Positions 47,219 through 55,968 are shown, counted from the first letter of the stretch. The stretch is DNA of 64,000 nucleotides from an uncultured bacterium (GCA_913063285.1 CAJXXZ010000002.1:84989-148988); one strand, 5' to 3'. The notes: generated from the sequence alone by a model not told the origin. A program made the numbers and translations.

Positions 47219-48397
47219 ATGAATATTTGTCAGATAATACTTTTATTATATACATCTAGTTTTGCAGTTGTAGAATTAAAAAACATTGACCAAGTTCTTG
47301 ATTATTTTAGAGCTGAATATATTAAAAATGCTTATTCGTTAAGGTATGTATCTAAACAAAAAATCAATTCCAGAACCTATTGCATCACTAATAGATGAAT
47401 ATATAGGGTCTTTTGATGCAAGGCGTACAAGAGAAGAGCTTATGAGGATACAACAAATGAATAATTTAACTGATTATGAAGTAACAGAAGCTAAAAATGT
47501 ATTAAGACGTATGCTTGAAATTTCTGATCGATCAATCTCTGCCAATCAATCTAGCATTGATGATGAGAAAGATAGTTCCACTTTTAGAAAAATAGATTTA
47601 CTGAAAATATCAGAGATATCGGAATTATATTTAGAATTAAACAATAGAATTGAAAAATATAATAATATGCGTTCTAAGCTGTATTGTGATGGAATGGAAT
47701 TAGCGCAGGATCAAGAAAAACATAATGAAATTCTTACCGAAATATATAGCAATAAAATAGAATTATTAACAGATATATACTCAATCAGAAATCGTTTTAC
47801 TGAGATGCGTGAATTTTTAGAAAATAAAATCAAGGCATCTGGTATTGAAAAGTCAAAAATATCTATCTATGGTAAATGGTGTGCTAAAATAAAATCAATG
47901 TTTGCATCAAGAAACAATAAGTCAATTGAGCGGGAACAGTTTTTCAAGATTATAAAAGAGCAATTTCAGTATTATGTGATCAGGAGTGTGAGAAAATTAG
48001 GCTGATTGAAGAGGATAAATTATTCTTAGAAAGAGCATATGATCAGGAGCATGAGAAAATTAGGCTGATTGAAGAGCAGAAATTATTCTTAGAAAGAACG
48101 TTAAAAGATCTACAAGAAAGTTTAAATATTGTAAAATGTAATGACCCTCTTCTAGAAGAATTAAGATTAGTTCAGTATCCATACACTTTTTATCGTGGTC
48201 CTTTAGTAGAAGAAGCTCGTTCAACTTTTCTGTTGGAATATCTTCAATTTCTTAATAGTCAAGGAAAGCTCGTGTCGTTGATAATTCAGGATAATACGGG
48301 AGTTTTGATAAAGCTCATTGTAAATCATATGAGTTTGCGAGATTTGGTGCTTCCTGTGGGTTTGTTTGATGTGCCAGATCTTGATGAGTTAAATTAA
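47219..48397 (+). pseudogene. Array member 4: frameshifted twice, subgroup A
   Basis: Begins with signal peptide MNICQIILLLYTSSFAVV and stays in frame to about 47355. There a run of six A shifts the frame; with five A the protein would continue VSKQKSIPEPIASLIDEYI, which aligns with copy 9. The middle (47346-48005) then reads in the +1 frame with KISEISELY and IYGKWCAKIKSMFASR, and a second indel near 47975 returns to the first frame for the coiled coil and the C-terminal module (KLVSLIIQDNTG, LVLPVGLFDVPDLDELN). A 63-bp tandem duplication lies at 47978-48103. The net frame is restored, but the middle is out of frame, so no full-length protein is made unless the A-run varies. Confidence 0.8.
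47978..48103 (+). repeat. 63-bp tandem duplication in the coiled coil of array member 4
   Basis: Units 47978-48040 and 48041-48103. Each encodes 21 residues (DQE.EKIRLIEE.KLFLER..), exactly three heptads, so the duplication lengthens the coiled coil in register. Confidence 0.9.
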
Positions 48398-48438
48398 GAA
48401 TAAATTTTAATATTATTTTCAATATATTTTAATAAGTA

Positions 48439-48466
48439 TTGATAAAGTATGAAAATAAGTTATCAT
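48439..48466 (+). promoter_or_regulatory. Array promoter 5
   Basis: TTGATA (48439-48444), 16 bases, -10 TATCAT (48461-48466). The ATG (48479) is twelve bases away, the only exception to the 5-8 base rule. Confidence 0.55.
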
Positions 48467-48478
48467 ACATATATTAAT

Positions 48479-49260
48479 ATGTGTAAATTAATACTCATGT
48501 TATGTATATATTCTTTTAATCTTAATGGATCAATTAAAATTGTACACAAGATTGACCAAGATGAACTGGATCGCCAAGTTAACCAAGTTTTGAGTTCTAT
48601 TCAATCTTCATATTTTCAAGAACATTGTATGTTGAGATATTTAGCAAATAATATAGTTCTAATTGACTTTAATATGTAAGAAAAGATCCTTCCATATCTA
48701 GGATTCTGTAATAGGGAGTCAGTAAGAGTAGAACTCATAGAAGCTCCAGAAAATTACCTTTGTAATGATGATCAAGTAAGAGAAAATACAAACTTGTTAG
48801 GAGCTATACTTGAAATTGCTAAAGGGGCAATATCTTCTAAACAAATTAAAGATGAAGATACTGAAGATGAGCTTTCTTTTGAAAAAATAATACATTTGTG
48901 TAAAATATCAGAATTAGAAAAATTCAATATTGAGAGAACAAGAAAAGCAAAAAAATATTTAGAAAGAAGTGTTGAACTTAAAGAAGAACCATTATTAAAA
49001 AAGGAATCAGAGGAAGTAGAGAAAAATTTAAATCTTGCAAATCATAATCAGAGTATTTCTGAACAGTTAATGTCACTTCGACCTCCTTCTATTTTTCGTA
49101 TTCCAACATTAGAACTGCCTGTAAGTTCTCTATCGAATCACATTCAATTTCTTAATAGTGTAGGAAAGCTAGCGCCATTAATAATGCAAGATAATACAGG
49201 ACTATTAATAAAGTTGATTTTAAAGATTTAGTAATTCCTATCATATTATTTGATGTGTAA
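48479..49260 (+). pseudogene. Array member 5: nonsense mutation and C-terminal deletion, subgroup A
   Basis: Starts MCKLILMLCIYSFNLNGSI. An in-frame TAA at 48677-48679 interrupts it, and the frame then continues open through LLGAILEIAKG and KISELEKFN to the C-terminal module (KLAPLIMQDNTGLLIKLI). Near 49225 a deletion joins two parts of the module, so the remaining DFKDLVIPIILFDV is in another frame and ends at 49258-49260. Two independent lesions make it a pseudogene. A second piece could still be translated from TTG 48794, which I consider unlikely. Confidence 0.8.
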
Positions 49261-49351
49261 AAACTTAAGAAGTTAGATATATAAATTTACACTTTCTCTA
49301 TTGAAATTTAAGATTAATTTTAATATGATTATGAGTGTATCTTAATAAATA

Positions 49352-49379
49352 TTGATAAAATATTAATTTGTGTTAATAT
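49352..49379 (+). promoter_or_regulatory. Array promoter 6
   Basis: TTGATA (49352-49357), 16 bases, -10 TAATAT (49374-49379), six bases to ATG 49386. Confidence 0.65.
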
Positions 49380-49385
49380 GTAAAT

Positions 49386-50126
49386 ATGAATAAATTTAAA
49401 ATAGCATTTTTATTATGTACATCTTCTTTTGCAACTGAAGATCTTGATAGATTTAATAACCAATGTAGAGAAGTCTTAAGAAGTATGTTAGAAACTTCTA
49501 GTCATTTAGAGGAAGCAGTTGTACCGAGTGATAAATATAAAACAAAGAAATTTTTGTTAGCAATGTCAGATTTGTCTGAGTATTTAGAAAAATCAGAAGA
49601 GAAATTAATCTTAGCTCGTGAAAAATATTTTTCATGCAATAGCAAGATGCAAGAATTAAAGGATAATATGCAAGAATTAAAGAAAGAGGAGAAAGAATGG
49701 GGATTAATATGGTATGTTATATCTAAATTTCTATTACAAAAAGATCTTAATTTGAAAATTTCTTCTTTAGAAACTAAAAGAGAAGATATTGGAGAAGTTT
49801 GGGGTTGTTTGAGAGGAAATATTGATGTACTGAGCTCTTTGAATGAAAAGCAATGGGCAACTAATGGAGAAAGAATGAATGCAGTCGCTCGTTTATCACA
49901 AGTTCGTTATCCATTATTACATGGAATTGATATTAGTACTGATGCATACAGACTTCAAGTAGAACATTTTAAAGCTACAAACAGAGCAGGAGAGCTACTT
50001 CCAATAATTACAAAGGATGGTGATGAGAATTTTTTTCAATTAGCTTTGCATATAATTGATTGGAAGGATTTAGTACTTCCAGTAACTTTATTTGATGTGT
50101 CAGATCTCGAGGAATCAGATATATAA
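49386..50126 (+). CDS. Array protein 6: secreted, subgroup B
   Basis: 246 residues; signal peptide MNKFKIAFLLCTSSFATED. Motifs: VLRSMLETSSHL, KFLLAMSDLSEYL, a short coiled coil (MQELKDNMQELKKEEKE), LIWYVISKFLLQKD, and the C-terminal module GELLPIITKDGDENF, then LVLPVTLFDVSDLEESDI. The shortest intact member and nearest relative of copy 2. Its 3' flank resembles that of copy 7 (TATTTAAT.ATGATTTTCATTAAGAATAAT). Function unknown. Confidence 0.8.
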   Translation: MNKFKIAFLLCTSSFATEDLDRFNNQCREVLRSMLETSSHLEEAVVPSDKYKTKKFLLAMSDLSEYLEKSEEKLILAREKYFSCNSKMQELKDNMQELKKEEKEWGLIWYVISKFLLQKDLNLKISSLETKREDIGEVWGCLRGNIDVLSSLNEKQWATNGERMNAVARLSQVRYPLLHGIDISTDAYRLQVEHFKATNRAGELLPIITKDGDENFFQLALHIIDWKDLVLPVTLFDVSDLEESDI

Positions 50127-50243
50127 ATTCTACTTTTGACTATTTAATGATGATTTTCATTAAGAATAATTCTAATTCAAAAATATTCACTATTTAAATT
50201 TAAGAATACATTTGATGTGTTTATCTCTATTTTTGAAAAAGTA

Positions 50244-50271
50244 TTGACAAGGTACAAAAAATATATAATTA
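50244..50271 (+). promoter_or_regulatory. Array promoter 7
   Basis: TTGACA (50244-50249), 16 bases, -10 TAATTA (50266-50271), with TATAAT overlapping at 50264; seven bases to ATG 50279. Confidence 0.6.
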
Positions 50272-50278
50272 GTCTAAC

Positions 50279-51235
50279 ATGTTTGTTTATCAAATCATAA
50301 CGTTTTTATGTTTAGCTTCTTATTCAGTTAGTAATGAATTAGAAAGTAGTCTAGATACTATAAAATTTAAAGAGATAAGCCATGACGAAGTTTTGCCTCA
50401 TCCTAATGAGCTTGAAGATCTAATAACGTTAATAAAAAAAGATAATGCAAGAAGATTTTTAAAAGTACCTGAGTGTGAAGATTTTATTCCTGAAGATACT
50501 CAAAATTTATTAAGAGAAATACTTAAAATTTCTGACGGTTTAGCTTTCATCACAGAAGTTGTAATTAATGATGAATCAAGTGTTGATGAGAAAGATGATA
50601 TTACTTGTAGAACAACATATTTGTGTAAAATATCAGATCTATCAGACTTAGCTTCAGCAACAAAAAATAGACTAACAAGACATTATAAAATGCTTACTAC
50701 AGTGTTGAAAAATAAAAGAGAATTATTAGAAGATATAAGCTCAGATATGCATCTTTTTAGTAGAATGCGTGAATCTTTAAAAGATAAAAATAGAGAAGAT
50801 ATTGCAAAACTACCTATATATATAAAATTATGGAATAAAGTTAAATCAATGTGTGAATCAAGACATTATAAGTCAGCAGAAAAGGAAAAACTGATGCAAG
50901 ATTATGAAAGCGAGATTCAAAAATTATGTGAAAAAGAAAAAGCTTTAGAAAGAGATTTAAAATTTTTAGAACATAATGATAAAATTCTTGAAAAATTGAA
51001 TTTAGTTAAATATCCTAATATTTTTTATTCTGATCCTATAGTAGAAGAGATACCTATAATTTTTCCATTAGCTTCCTATCAATCTCTTAATCAAAAAGGA
51101 AAATTAGTAAGACTCATGATACAGGATAATACAGGAATTTTGATAAAATTCATTTTTAATCATATGAGCCTACTAGATTTGGTAATTCCTGTCACTGTGT
51201 TTGATGTGGCAAATCTCGAGGAGTTAGACATATAA
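50279..51235 (+). CDS. Array protein 7: secreted, subgroup A
   Basis: 318 residues; signal peptide MFVYQIITFLCLASYSVSNE. Motifs: LLREILKISDG, CKISDLSDLA, FSRMRESLKDK, IKLWNKVKSMCESRHYKS, a coiled coil (about 208-240), then the module KGKLVRLMIQDNTGILIKFI and LVIPVTVFDVANLEELDI. The best intact model for subgroup A: copies 4, 5 and 9 can be aligned to it to place their lesions. Function unknown. Confidence 0.8.
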   Translation: MFVYQIITFLCLASYSVSNELESSLDTIKFKEISHDEVLPHPNELEDLITLIKKDNARRFLKVPECEDFIPEDTQNLLREILKISDGLAFITEVVINDESSVDEKDDITCRTTYLCKISDLSDLASATKNRLTRHYKMLTTVLKNKRELLEDISSDMHLFSRMRESLKDKNREDIAKLPIYIKLWNKVKSMCESRHYKSAEKEKLMQDYESEIQKLCEKEKALERDLKFLEHNDKILEKLNLVKYPNIFYSDPIVEEIPIIFPLASYQSLNQKGKLVRLMIQDNTGILIKFIFNHMSLLDLVIPVTVFDVANLEELDI

Positions 51236-51311
51236 ACGTATACTTTCCACTATTTAATAATGATTTTCATTAAGAATAATATTAGTCATTTTATTACTTT
51301 ATTTTAAAAGA

Positions 51312-51340
51312 TTGTACAAAATATAAAAATATTTCATAGT
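51312..51340 (+). promoter_or_regulatory. Array promoter 8
   Basis: TTGTAC (51312-51317), 17 bases, -10 CATAGT (51335-51340), six bases to ATG 51347. Weaker than its neighbours. Confidence 0.55.
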
Positions 51341-51346
51341 ATATAT

Positions 51347-52351
51347 ATGAACATATATAAAATCATACTTTTTTTATATTTAAATACTTTTGCAGTTGGT
51401 AAAGAAAAAAATCAATCTGAAGTGGCTCAAGTCGCTAAAACTGATAGACCAGAAGTGGCTGAAGTCTTTAGAGATTTTTATGTTCGTCGTAGAAAATCTA
51501 TAAGGACTTTACAATCACAAGGTATTCCTATCGAGATAAAAGGTATAATAGATCAATTTGTTGGTTCATATATTGACCAAGCAGCAGCAATAGCTCTTCA
51601 AGCAGCAAATTTGAGAGATGAGTTGAGTGAACATCTTAAAGCTGATCGTTATATCTTAAGAAATATGTTACAAACATCCAAAACTTTAGAAGCTAATGGT
51701 GAGATTTTGCGCAATAGCGACTACATAGTAGTAGAACGTTTCACTGGAATTTCAGATTTGCCTACCACTTTTATGTTTGTATCAAATGATAAATTTTTAT
51801 TTCAGAGAAGACTTTTTAAACTTAATCTCAAAATGAAATATATAAAAATATTAAAGGGAATAAAGAAAGTATGTTCAAAAGGAGTATGGAGTTTTATGTC
51901 TAAGTTACTACCAAATTCAGAAAAAGATTTTGATAGTGAGCTCAGATCTTTGGACAATCAAAAGGCACATGATTATAAAGTTTTGCAATCTTTTATAACT
52001 AATCTTGACGCGATGAAAAGGCTAAACAAATATGAATCTGAAGTCAGACATAAAACACTTGGATGCACAACTGAAATAACAGACAATGATTCAGACATAT
52101 TTCCCGGTATTTCTTCTGATGAATTAAGAGCACTATTAAGACATGTTCAAGATTTAAATGAAAAAGGGGAATTAGTTTCATTGATTATACAAGATGGTCA
52201 AGAGAAACTTTTAAATTTTACTGCACGTCATATGAATTGGGAAGATCTAAAGATTCCTCTCACTTGTTGTTATGCGCGAAATCACATCATAGAGATATCT
52301 AAACTTAGTGCAAGATTAAATCGTAACTATCTACAGGGGCAATATTGGTAA
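51347..52351 (+). CDS. Array protein 8: secreted, subgroup D, divergent tail
   Basis: 334 residues; signal peptide MNIYKIILFLYLNTFAVGKE. N-terminal region EVFRDFYVRRRKSIRTL is shared with copy 10; then ANLRDELSEHLKADR, LRNMLQTSKTLEAN and GISDLPTTF, followed by VWSFMSKLLPNSEKDFDSE. The C-terminal module begins normally (KGELVSLIIQDGQEKLLNF and DLKIPLT), but from there replaces FDV with CCYARNHII and adds about 25 unrelated residues, so the end may have been rearranged. Function unknown. Confidence 0.75.
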   Translation: MNIYKIILFLYLNTFAVGKEKNQSEVAQVAKTDRPEVAEVFRDFYVRRRKSIRTLQSQGIPIEIKGIIDQFVGSYIDQAAAIALQAANLRDELSEHLKADRYILRNMLQTSKTLEANGEILRNSDYIVVERFTGISDLPTTFMFVSNDKFLFQRRLFKLNLKMKYIKILKGIKKVCSKGVWSFMSKLLPNSEKDFDSELRSLDNQKAHDYKVLQSFITNLDAMKRLNKYESEVRHKTLGCTTEITDNDSDIFPGISSDELRALLRHVQDLNEKGELVSLIIQDGQEKLLNFTARHMNWEDLKIPLTCCYARNHIIEISKLSARLNRNYLQGQYW

Positions 52352-52375
52352 TTTTATCACTTTATTTTAAAAGTT

Positions 52376-52403
52376 TTGATAAAATATAAAGATATGCTAT
52401 CAC
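52376..52403 (+). promoter_or_regulatory. Array promoter 9
   Basis: TTGATA (52376-52381), 16 bases, -10 TATCAC (52398-52403), six bases to ATG 52410. Confidence 0.6.
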
Positions 52404-52409
52404 ACGTAT

Positions 52410-53667
52410 ATGAATATATATAAAATTATACTTTTATTATATACCTCTTCATTTGCGATTGGTGAAGCATCCATAAAATTAGAAAGTGCTAAAGATGTAT
52501 TTAATTATATTAAAGCTTCATATTTTCAAGACCTTCTCATGTTGAGATATGTATCTACACAAAAAGGCATCAGGGATAGTGAAACACTAATACGTCAATA
52601 TATATAGATTTGATAAAGTCTTATCTGTTAGAGAAGAGCTTGCAGAACTACAACAAATCAATCATTTCCCTAATTATCAAGCACAAGTGATGCATTACTT
52701 AAAAGTAATAGCTGCAACTGCTCGTGAGAAGCACTTTGATTTTTCATCCATGTATTATAAAACAAGTGATATTCTATATAAATTGTCTCCCTTAGATTTT
52801 GATTCATATTATTTATATGATTCTACAAAATTCACAAAAGCGAGTAATGATAAAATGAAAGCTCTTGATGAACTAATGATAAGAGTTTTAGCAAATGATG
52901 CTGATCATAATCATGGATATTTAATGCAGGAAATTACAAAAATTCAAGATATATCCTTTTATAAAAAATTATGGAATAAGATTAAATCAACATGTAGATC
53001 TAGAGCAACATCATTAAGAATACTGAAAGAAGAAACTAAAGAAAAATATGATACACTTCGACATCTACTACAAGATCTTGAATCAATAAAAGAGCATGAG
53101 AGAGATACACTACATAAGTATAGCATGCTTAAAGAAGATATATTTGATGATTATGAAGAATATTTTATTTGTAAAGCAGAGCATTTATTGCCTTATATCA
53201 GAGAACATATAGAAGAAATAAAACATTGGGAATTTGAAGGATTGAGGCGTCAAGAGGAATCTACATTATTTGATGATGTGCATCAGTGTAATAAATATGA
53301 GAATGAACTTGAGATGTATAAAAAAGATTATGATCATAAAAAAGACCAGTTGTTATCTTATCTTAAAGAAAATACAGAACAAATAAAAACTTTTAAGCTT
53401 ACATCATTTAATCATAAGATATTCAGAGCTTTAGGTGAATATAGGCTAGGTATTACAAAGGATTTTACTGGTTCTCGTAATCGTATTCTGCAATTAAATA
53501 GAAAGCCAAATACTTTAATTAACTATGCTCAATTTCTTAATAGTCAAGGAAAACTGCTACCATTAATCATGCAAGATACATCTGGAATAGTTATGAAATT
53601 TGTTTTACTATATATAGGCTTGGACAAAATATTAATTCCAGTAACTTTATTCAATACTTGGTCTTAA
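52410..53667 (+). pseudogene. Array member 9: frameshift at a TA repeat, subgroup A
   Basis: Signal peptide MNIYKIILLLYTSSFAIGE, then an open frame to TAG at 52605-52607. The frame breaks in TATATATA just before that stop; adding one TA gives QYIYRFDKVLSVREEL, which aligns gap-free with EYIGSFDARRTREEL of copy 4. The rest (to 53667) is open and complete, with SFYKKLWNKIKSTCRSRA, a long coiled coil and the module KLLPLIMQDTSGIVMKFV, ILIPVTLFNTWS. A single dinucleotide loss therefore switches the gene off, reversible in principle by slippage. Confidence 0.8.
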
Positions 53668-53760
53668 TAATTGAGGTACATAAATTTATGCTCTAAACTA
53701 TTTAACAATTATTTTCAACAAAATTCATATTGATCATTTTATCACGTTATTTTAAAAGCT

Positions 53761-53788
53761 TTGATAAATTATAAAAATATGTTATAAT
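53761..53788 (+). promoter_or_regulatory. Array promoter 10
   Basis: TTGATA (53761-53766), 16 bases, perfect -10 TATAAT (53783-53788), six bases to ATA 53795 where the other copies have ATG. Confidence 0.7.
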
Positions 53789-53812
53789 AAAATTATAAAT
53801 ATATATAAAGTT

Positions 53813-54778
53813 GTGCTTTTTCTATTTTTAAACTCTTTTGCGGTTGGTGGTGAAGAAATCAACAAACCTGAAGTGTCTCAAGCCTTTAGAGACTTTCATG
53901 ATAGTCGTGCAGCAACATTAACAACTCTAAAATCAAGTGTTCCTAGTGAAGTAATAGGTCGGATGGTTGAATTCGCAAAAGATAATGATAAAGCAGCAGA
54001 GATAGTTCTTCAAAAAGCAAATTTGAGAGGTGAGTTGAGTGCACGTCTTCAATCTGATCGTGATATCTTAAGAAATATGCTACAAATAGCTAATTCTTTA
54101 GATATTAATGATGACAAAGCTGATCGTGATATCTTAAGAAATATTTTGCAAGCGGCTAATTCTTTAGATATTAATGATGACACAGCTCAGAGTAGTAATA
54201 AAAAAATAAAAGATGTCATTAGAATTTCAGATTTGCCTAATCATTTAACAAGATTGACTGACGTATACTATTCTATGTTTGATAAATGGATTAAAGCTTA
54301 TAATCAAGTACAAGATGTGAAACAATTAAAGAAAAGACAAGAAGAATTTGGAGGAGTAAGGCGTATTATGTCTAATCTACTACGAAGGCCTCAAAGAGAT
54401 TTTGATAGTGAGATAAGATCTTTGGAAGCTAAGTATAAAGATGCTTCAAAAGATTTGGGACAATCAGCGGCTAATCGTAATACAATCGAAAGGCTGATCG
54501 AATATGCATCTAAATTCAAACATAAATCACCTAGATTCACAACCCAAACAATAGATAATTATTCAGATATATTTCCAGACGCTTCTACTGATGAATTAAG
54601 AGCACTATTACAATCTGTTAAAAATTTAAATGAAGAAGGAGAATTAGCTTCATTACTGTCAGAGGAAGGTAAAGAGAAACTTTTGAATTTTAATGCAAGT
54701 CGTGAAAATTGGAAAAATCTAAAGATTCCTGTGAATTTGTTTGATGTGCAAAATCTTAATGATTTGAATCGAGAATAA
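53813..54778 (+). CDS. Array protein 10: subgroup D, ancestral ATG replaced by ATA
   Basis: By comparison with copies 1 and 8 (MNIYKI..), the start should be at 53795, but the codon there is ATA. The first standard start in frame is GTG 53813, which leaves a shortened signal peptide (MLFLFLNSFAVGG) without its basic end. So either ATA is used weakly, or export is lost. Otherwise the 321 residues are intact: AFRDFHDSRAATLTTL, RISDLPNHL, VRRIMSNLLRRPQRDFDSE and the module GELASLLSEEGKEKLLNF, LKIPVNLFDVQNLNDLNRE. Contains a 66-bp tandem duplication (54056-54187). Confidence 0.7.
   Translation: MLFLFLNSFAVGGEEINKPEVSQAFRDFHDSRAATLTTLKSSVPSEVIGRMVEFAKDNDKAAEIVLQKANLRGELSARLQSDRDILRNMLQIANSLDINDDKADRDILRNILQAANSLDINDDTAQSSNKKIKDVIRISDLPNHLTRLTDVYYSMFDKWIKAYNQVQDVKQLKKRQEEFGGVRRIMSNLLRRPQRDFDSEIRSLEAKYKDASKDLGQSAANRNTIERLIEYASKFKHKSPRFTTQTIDNYSDIFPDASTDELRALLQSVKNLNEEGELASLLSEEGKEKLLNFNASRENWKNLKIPVNLFDVQNLNDLNRE
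54056..54187 (+). repeat. 66-bp in-frame tandem duplication in array gene 10
   Basis: Units 54056-54121 and 54122-54187, each coding 22 residues (DRDILRN(M/I)LQ(I/A)ANSLDINDD.A). It duplicates the conserved LRNMLQ.(S/N) motif that precedes the SDL motif. Confidence 0.9.
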
Positions 54779-54811
54779 TTTTATTATGTTTTTCACGATA
54801 TTTTAAAAGAT

Positions 54812-54838
54812 TTGACAAAATATGAAATTATCTATAAA
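54812..54838 (+). promoter_or_regulatory. Array promoter 11
   Basis: TTGACA (54812-54817), 15 bases, -10 TATAAA (54833-54838), seven bases to ATG 54846. The in-frame ATG at 54822 lies inside the spacer, so it cannot be the start of this transcript. Confidence 0.65.
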
Positions 54839-54845
54839 TACATTT

Positions 54846-55850
54846 ATGATTACATATAATATTATTCTTCTACTGTGTACTGCTTCTTTTGCCATTGGAA
54901 GTGAAAAAGGAAATTTCAGATCTGAATCTTCTATTTGTGAATCATCTCACAAGCAGCTTCAAGATCAAGATCATTCTAAAAATCAACTTTTAGCTCAAAA
55001 TTACTTGAAAAGCGAAGAATATCAAGAAAAACGTGCTGATTTTTTTTCACGATATCACTCAAATTCAAAAGAGATACCTCAATCAGTAGAAGATGATAGC
55101 GATGATAGTTCAATTTTCGAGAAAAAGCTTTACGATGATTTAGAAACTGTAAAAGACTGGCTATTAGAAGCAATATATAAACTCAAGTCACATGAAATTC
55201 ATGAGCAAATTGCTATATGGAAATATCAAGATATGTGGCCTGCTTTAACTCGAAATCAGAAGGCATTTCGATGTACATTAAAAAATATGCTTATAATTAC
55301 TAATGGAGAAGATAAAGTTTGGGAGGACTACGATATCAAAATTTCAAACCTACCCAATATTCCAAGCAAAAAAGTTTGTATTGAATTATGTAATTTGTCT
55401 ATTGCAAAGAGACTAGCTTTACATGTAATTGTATCTTGTTATAAAGCAATAGAAAGAAGCAAACAATGTTGTGCAGAATTAGAAAAAAAGAAATTAGATT
55501 TGAAACAACGTTGTGAACAATTAGAAGAGAATAGATTAAATTTACAAAATAAGAAAAATGAGCTTAATGCTTGGTTGTACCATCATCAATTACTGAAGGC
55601 TTTGCGAGCTAATCAAAAAAATATAGTACATCCATATATAGTAACTCAACCTATATTTGATAGTGAAGAGATACAAGCTGTAATAAACTATTTGACAAGT
55701 CTTAATCATGTAGGAATGTTACTTCCTGAAATCATCAAAAATGAAAATAAAGATCTCTTTCTTTTTACTATGCAGAATATTCCTCTAGAAAATTTGGTTA
55801 TTTCAGTAACTTTATTTGATGGGCCATATCTTGAGTTCTTAGATATATAA
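54846..55850 (+). CDS. Array protein 11: secreted, subgroup C
   Basis: 334 residues from ATG 54846; signal peptide MITYNIILLLCTASFAIGSE. Then a Ser/Asp-rich region, LYDDLETVKDWLLEAIYKL, TLKNMLIITNGEDK, KISNLPNIP and a coiled coil rich in Lys/Glu (KKKLDLKQRCEQLEENRLNL). C-terminal module: VGMLLPEIIKNENKDLFLF, LVISVTLFDGPYLEFLDI. Nearest to copy 3. Intact; function unknown. Confidence 0.8.
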   Translation: MITYNIILLLCTASFAIGSEKGNFRSESSICESSHKQLQDQDHSKNQLLAQNYLKSEEYQEKRADFFSRYHSNSKEIPQSVEDDSDDSSIFEKKLYDDLETVKDWLLEAIYKLKSHEIHEQIAIWKYQDMWPALTRNQKAFRCTLKNMLIITNGEDKVWEDYDIKISNLPNIPSKKVCIELCNLSIAKRLALHVIVSCYKAIERSKQCCAELEKKKLDLKQRCEQLEENRLNLQNKKNELNAWLYHHQLLKALRANQKNIVHPYIVTQPIFDSEEIQAVINYLTSLNHVGMLLPEIIKNENKDLFLFTMQNIPLENLVISVTLFDGPYLEFLDI

Positions 55851-55934
55851 ATTTACATTTTTAAACTATTAAACAGTGATTTAAATATACTTTTTCTTTA
55901 AATTAACTTTAATACTCATATAATTTGACAAGTA

Positions 55935-55963
55935 TTGATAAAATATTAAGAGTATTGTATAAA
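55935..55963 (+). promoter_or_regulatory. Array promoter 12
   Basis: TTGATA (55935-55940), 17 bases, -10 TATAAA (55958-55963), five bases to ATG 55969. Confidence 0.65.
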
Positions 55964-55968
55964 CTATT

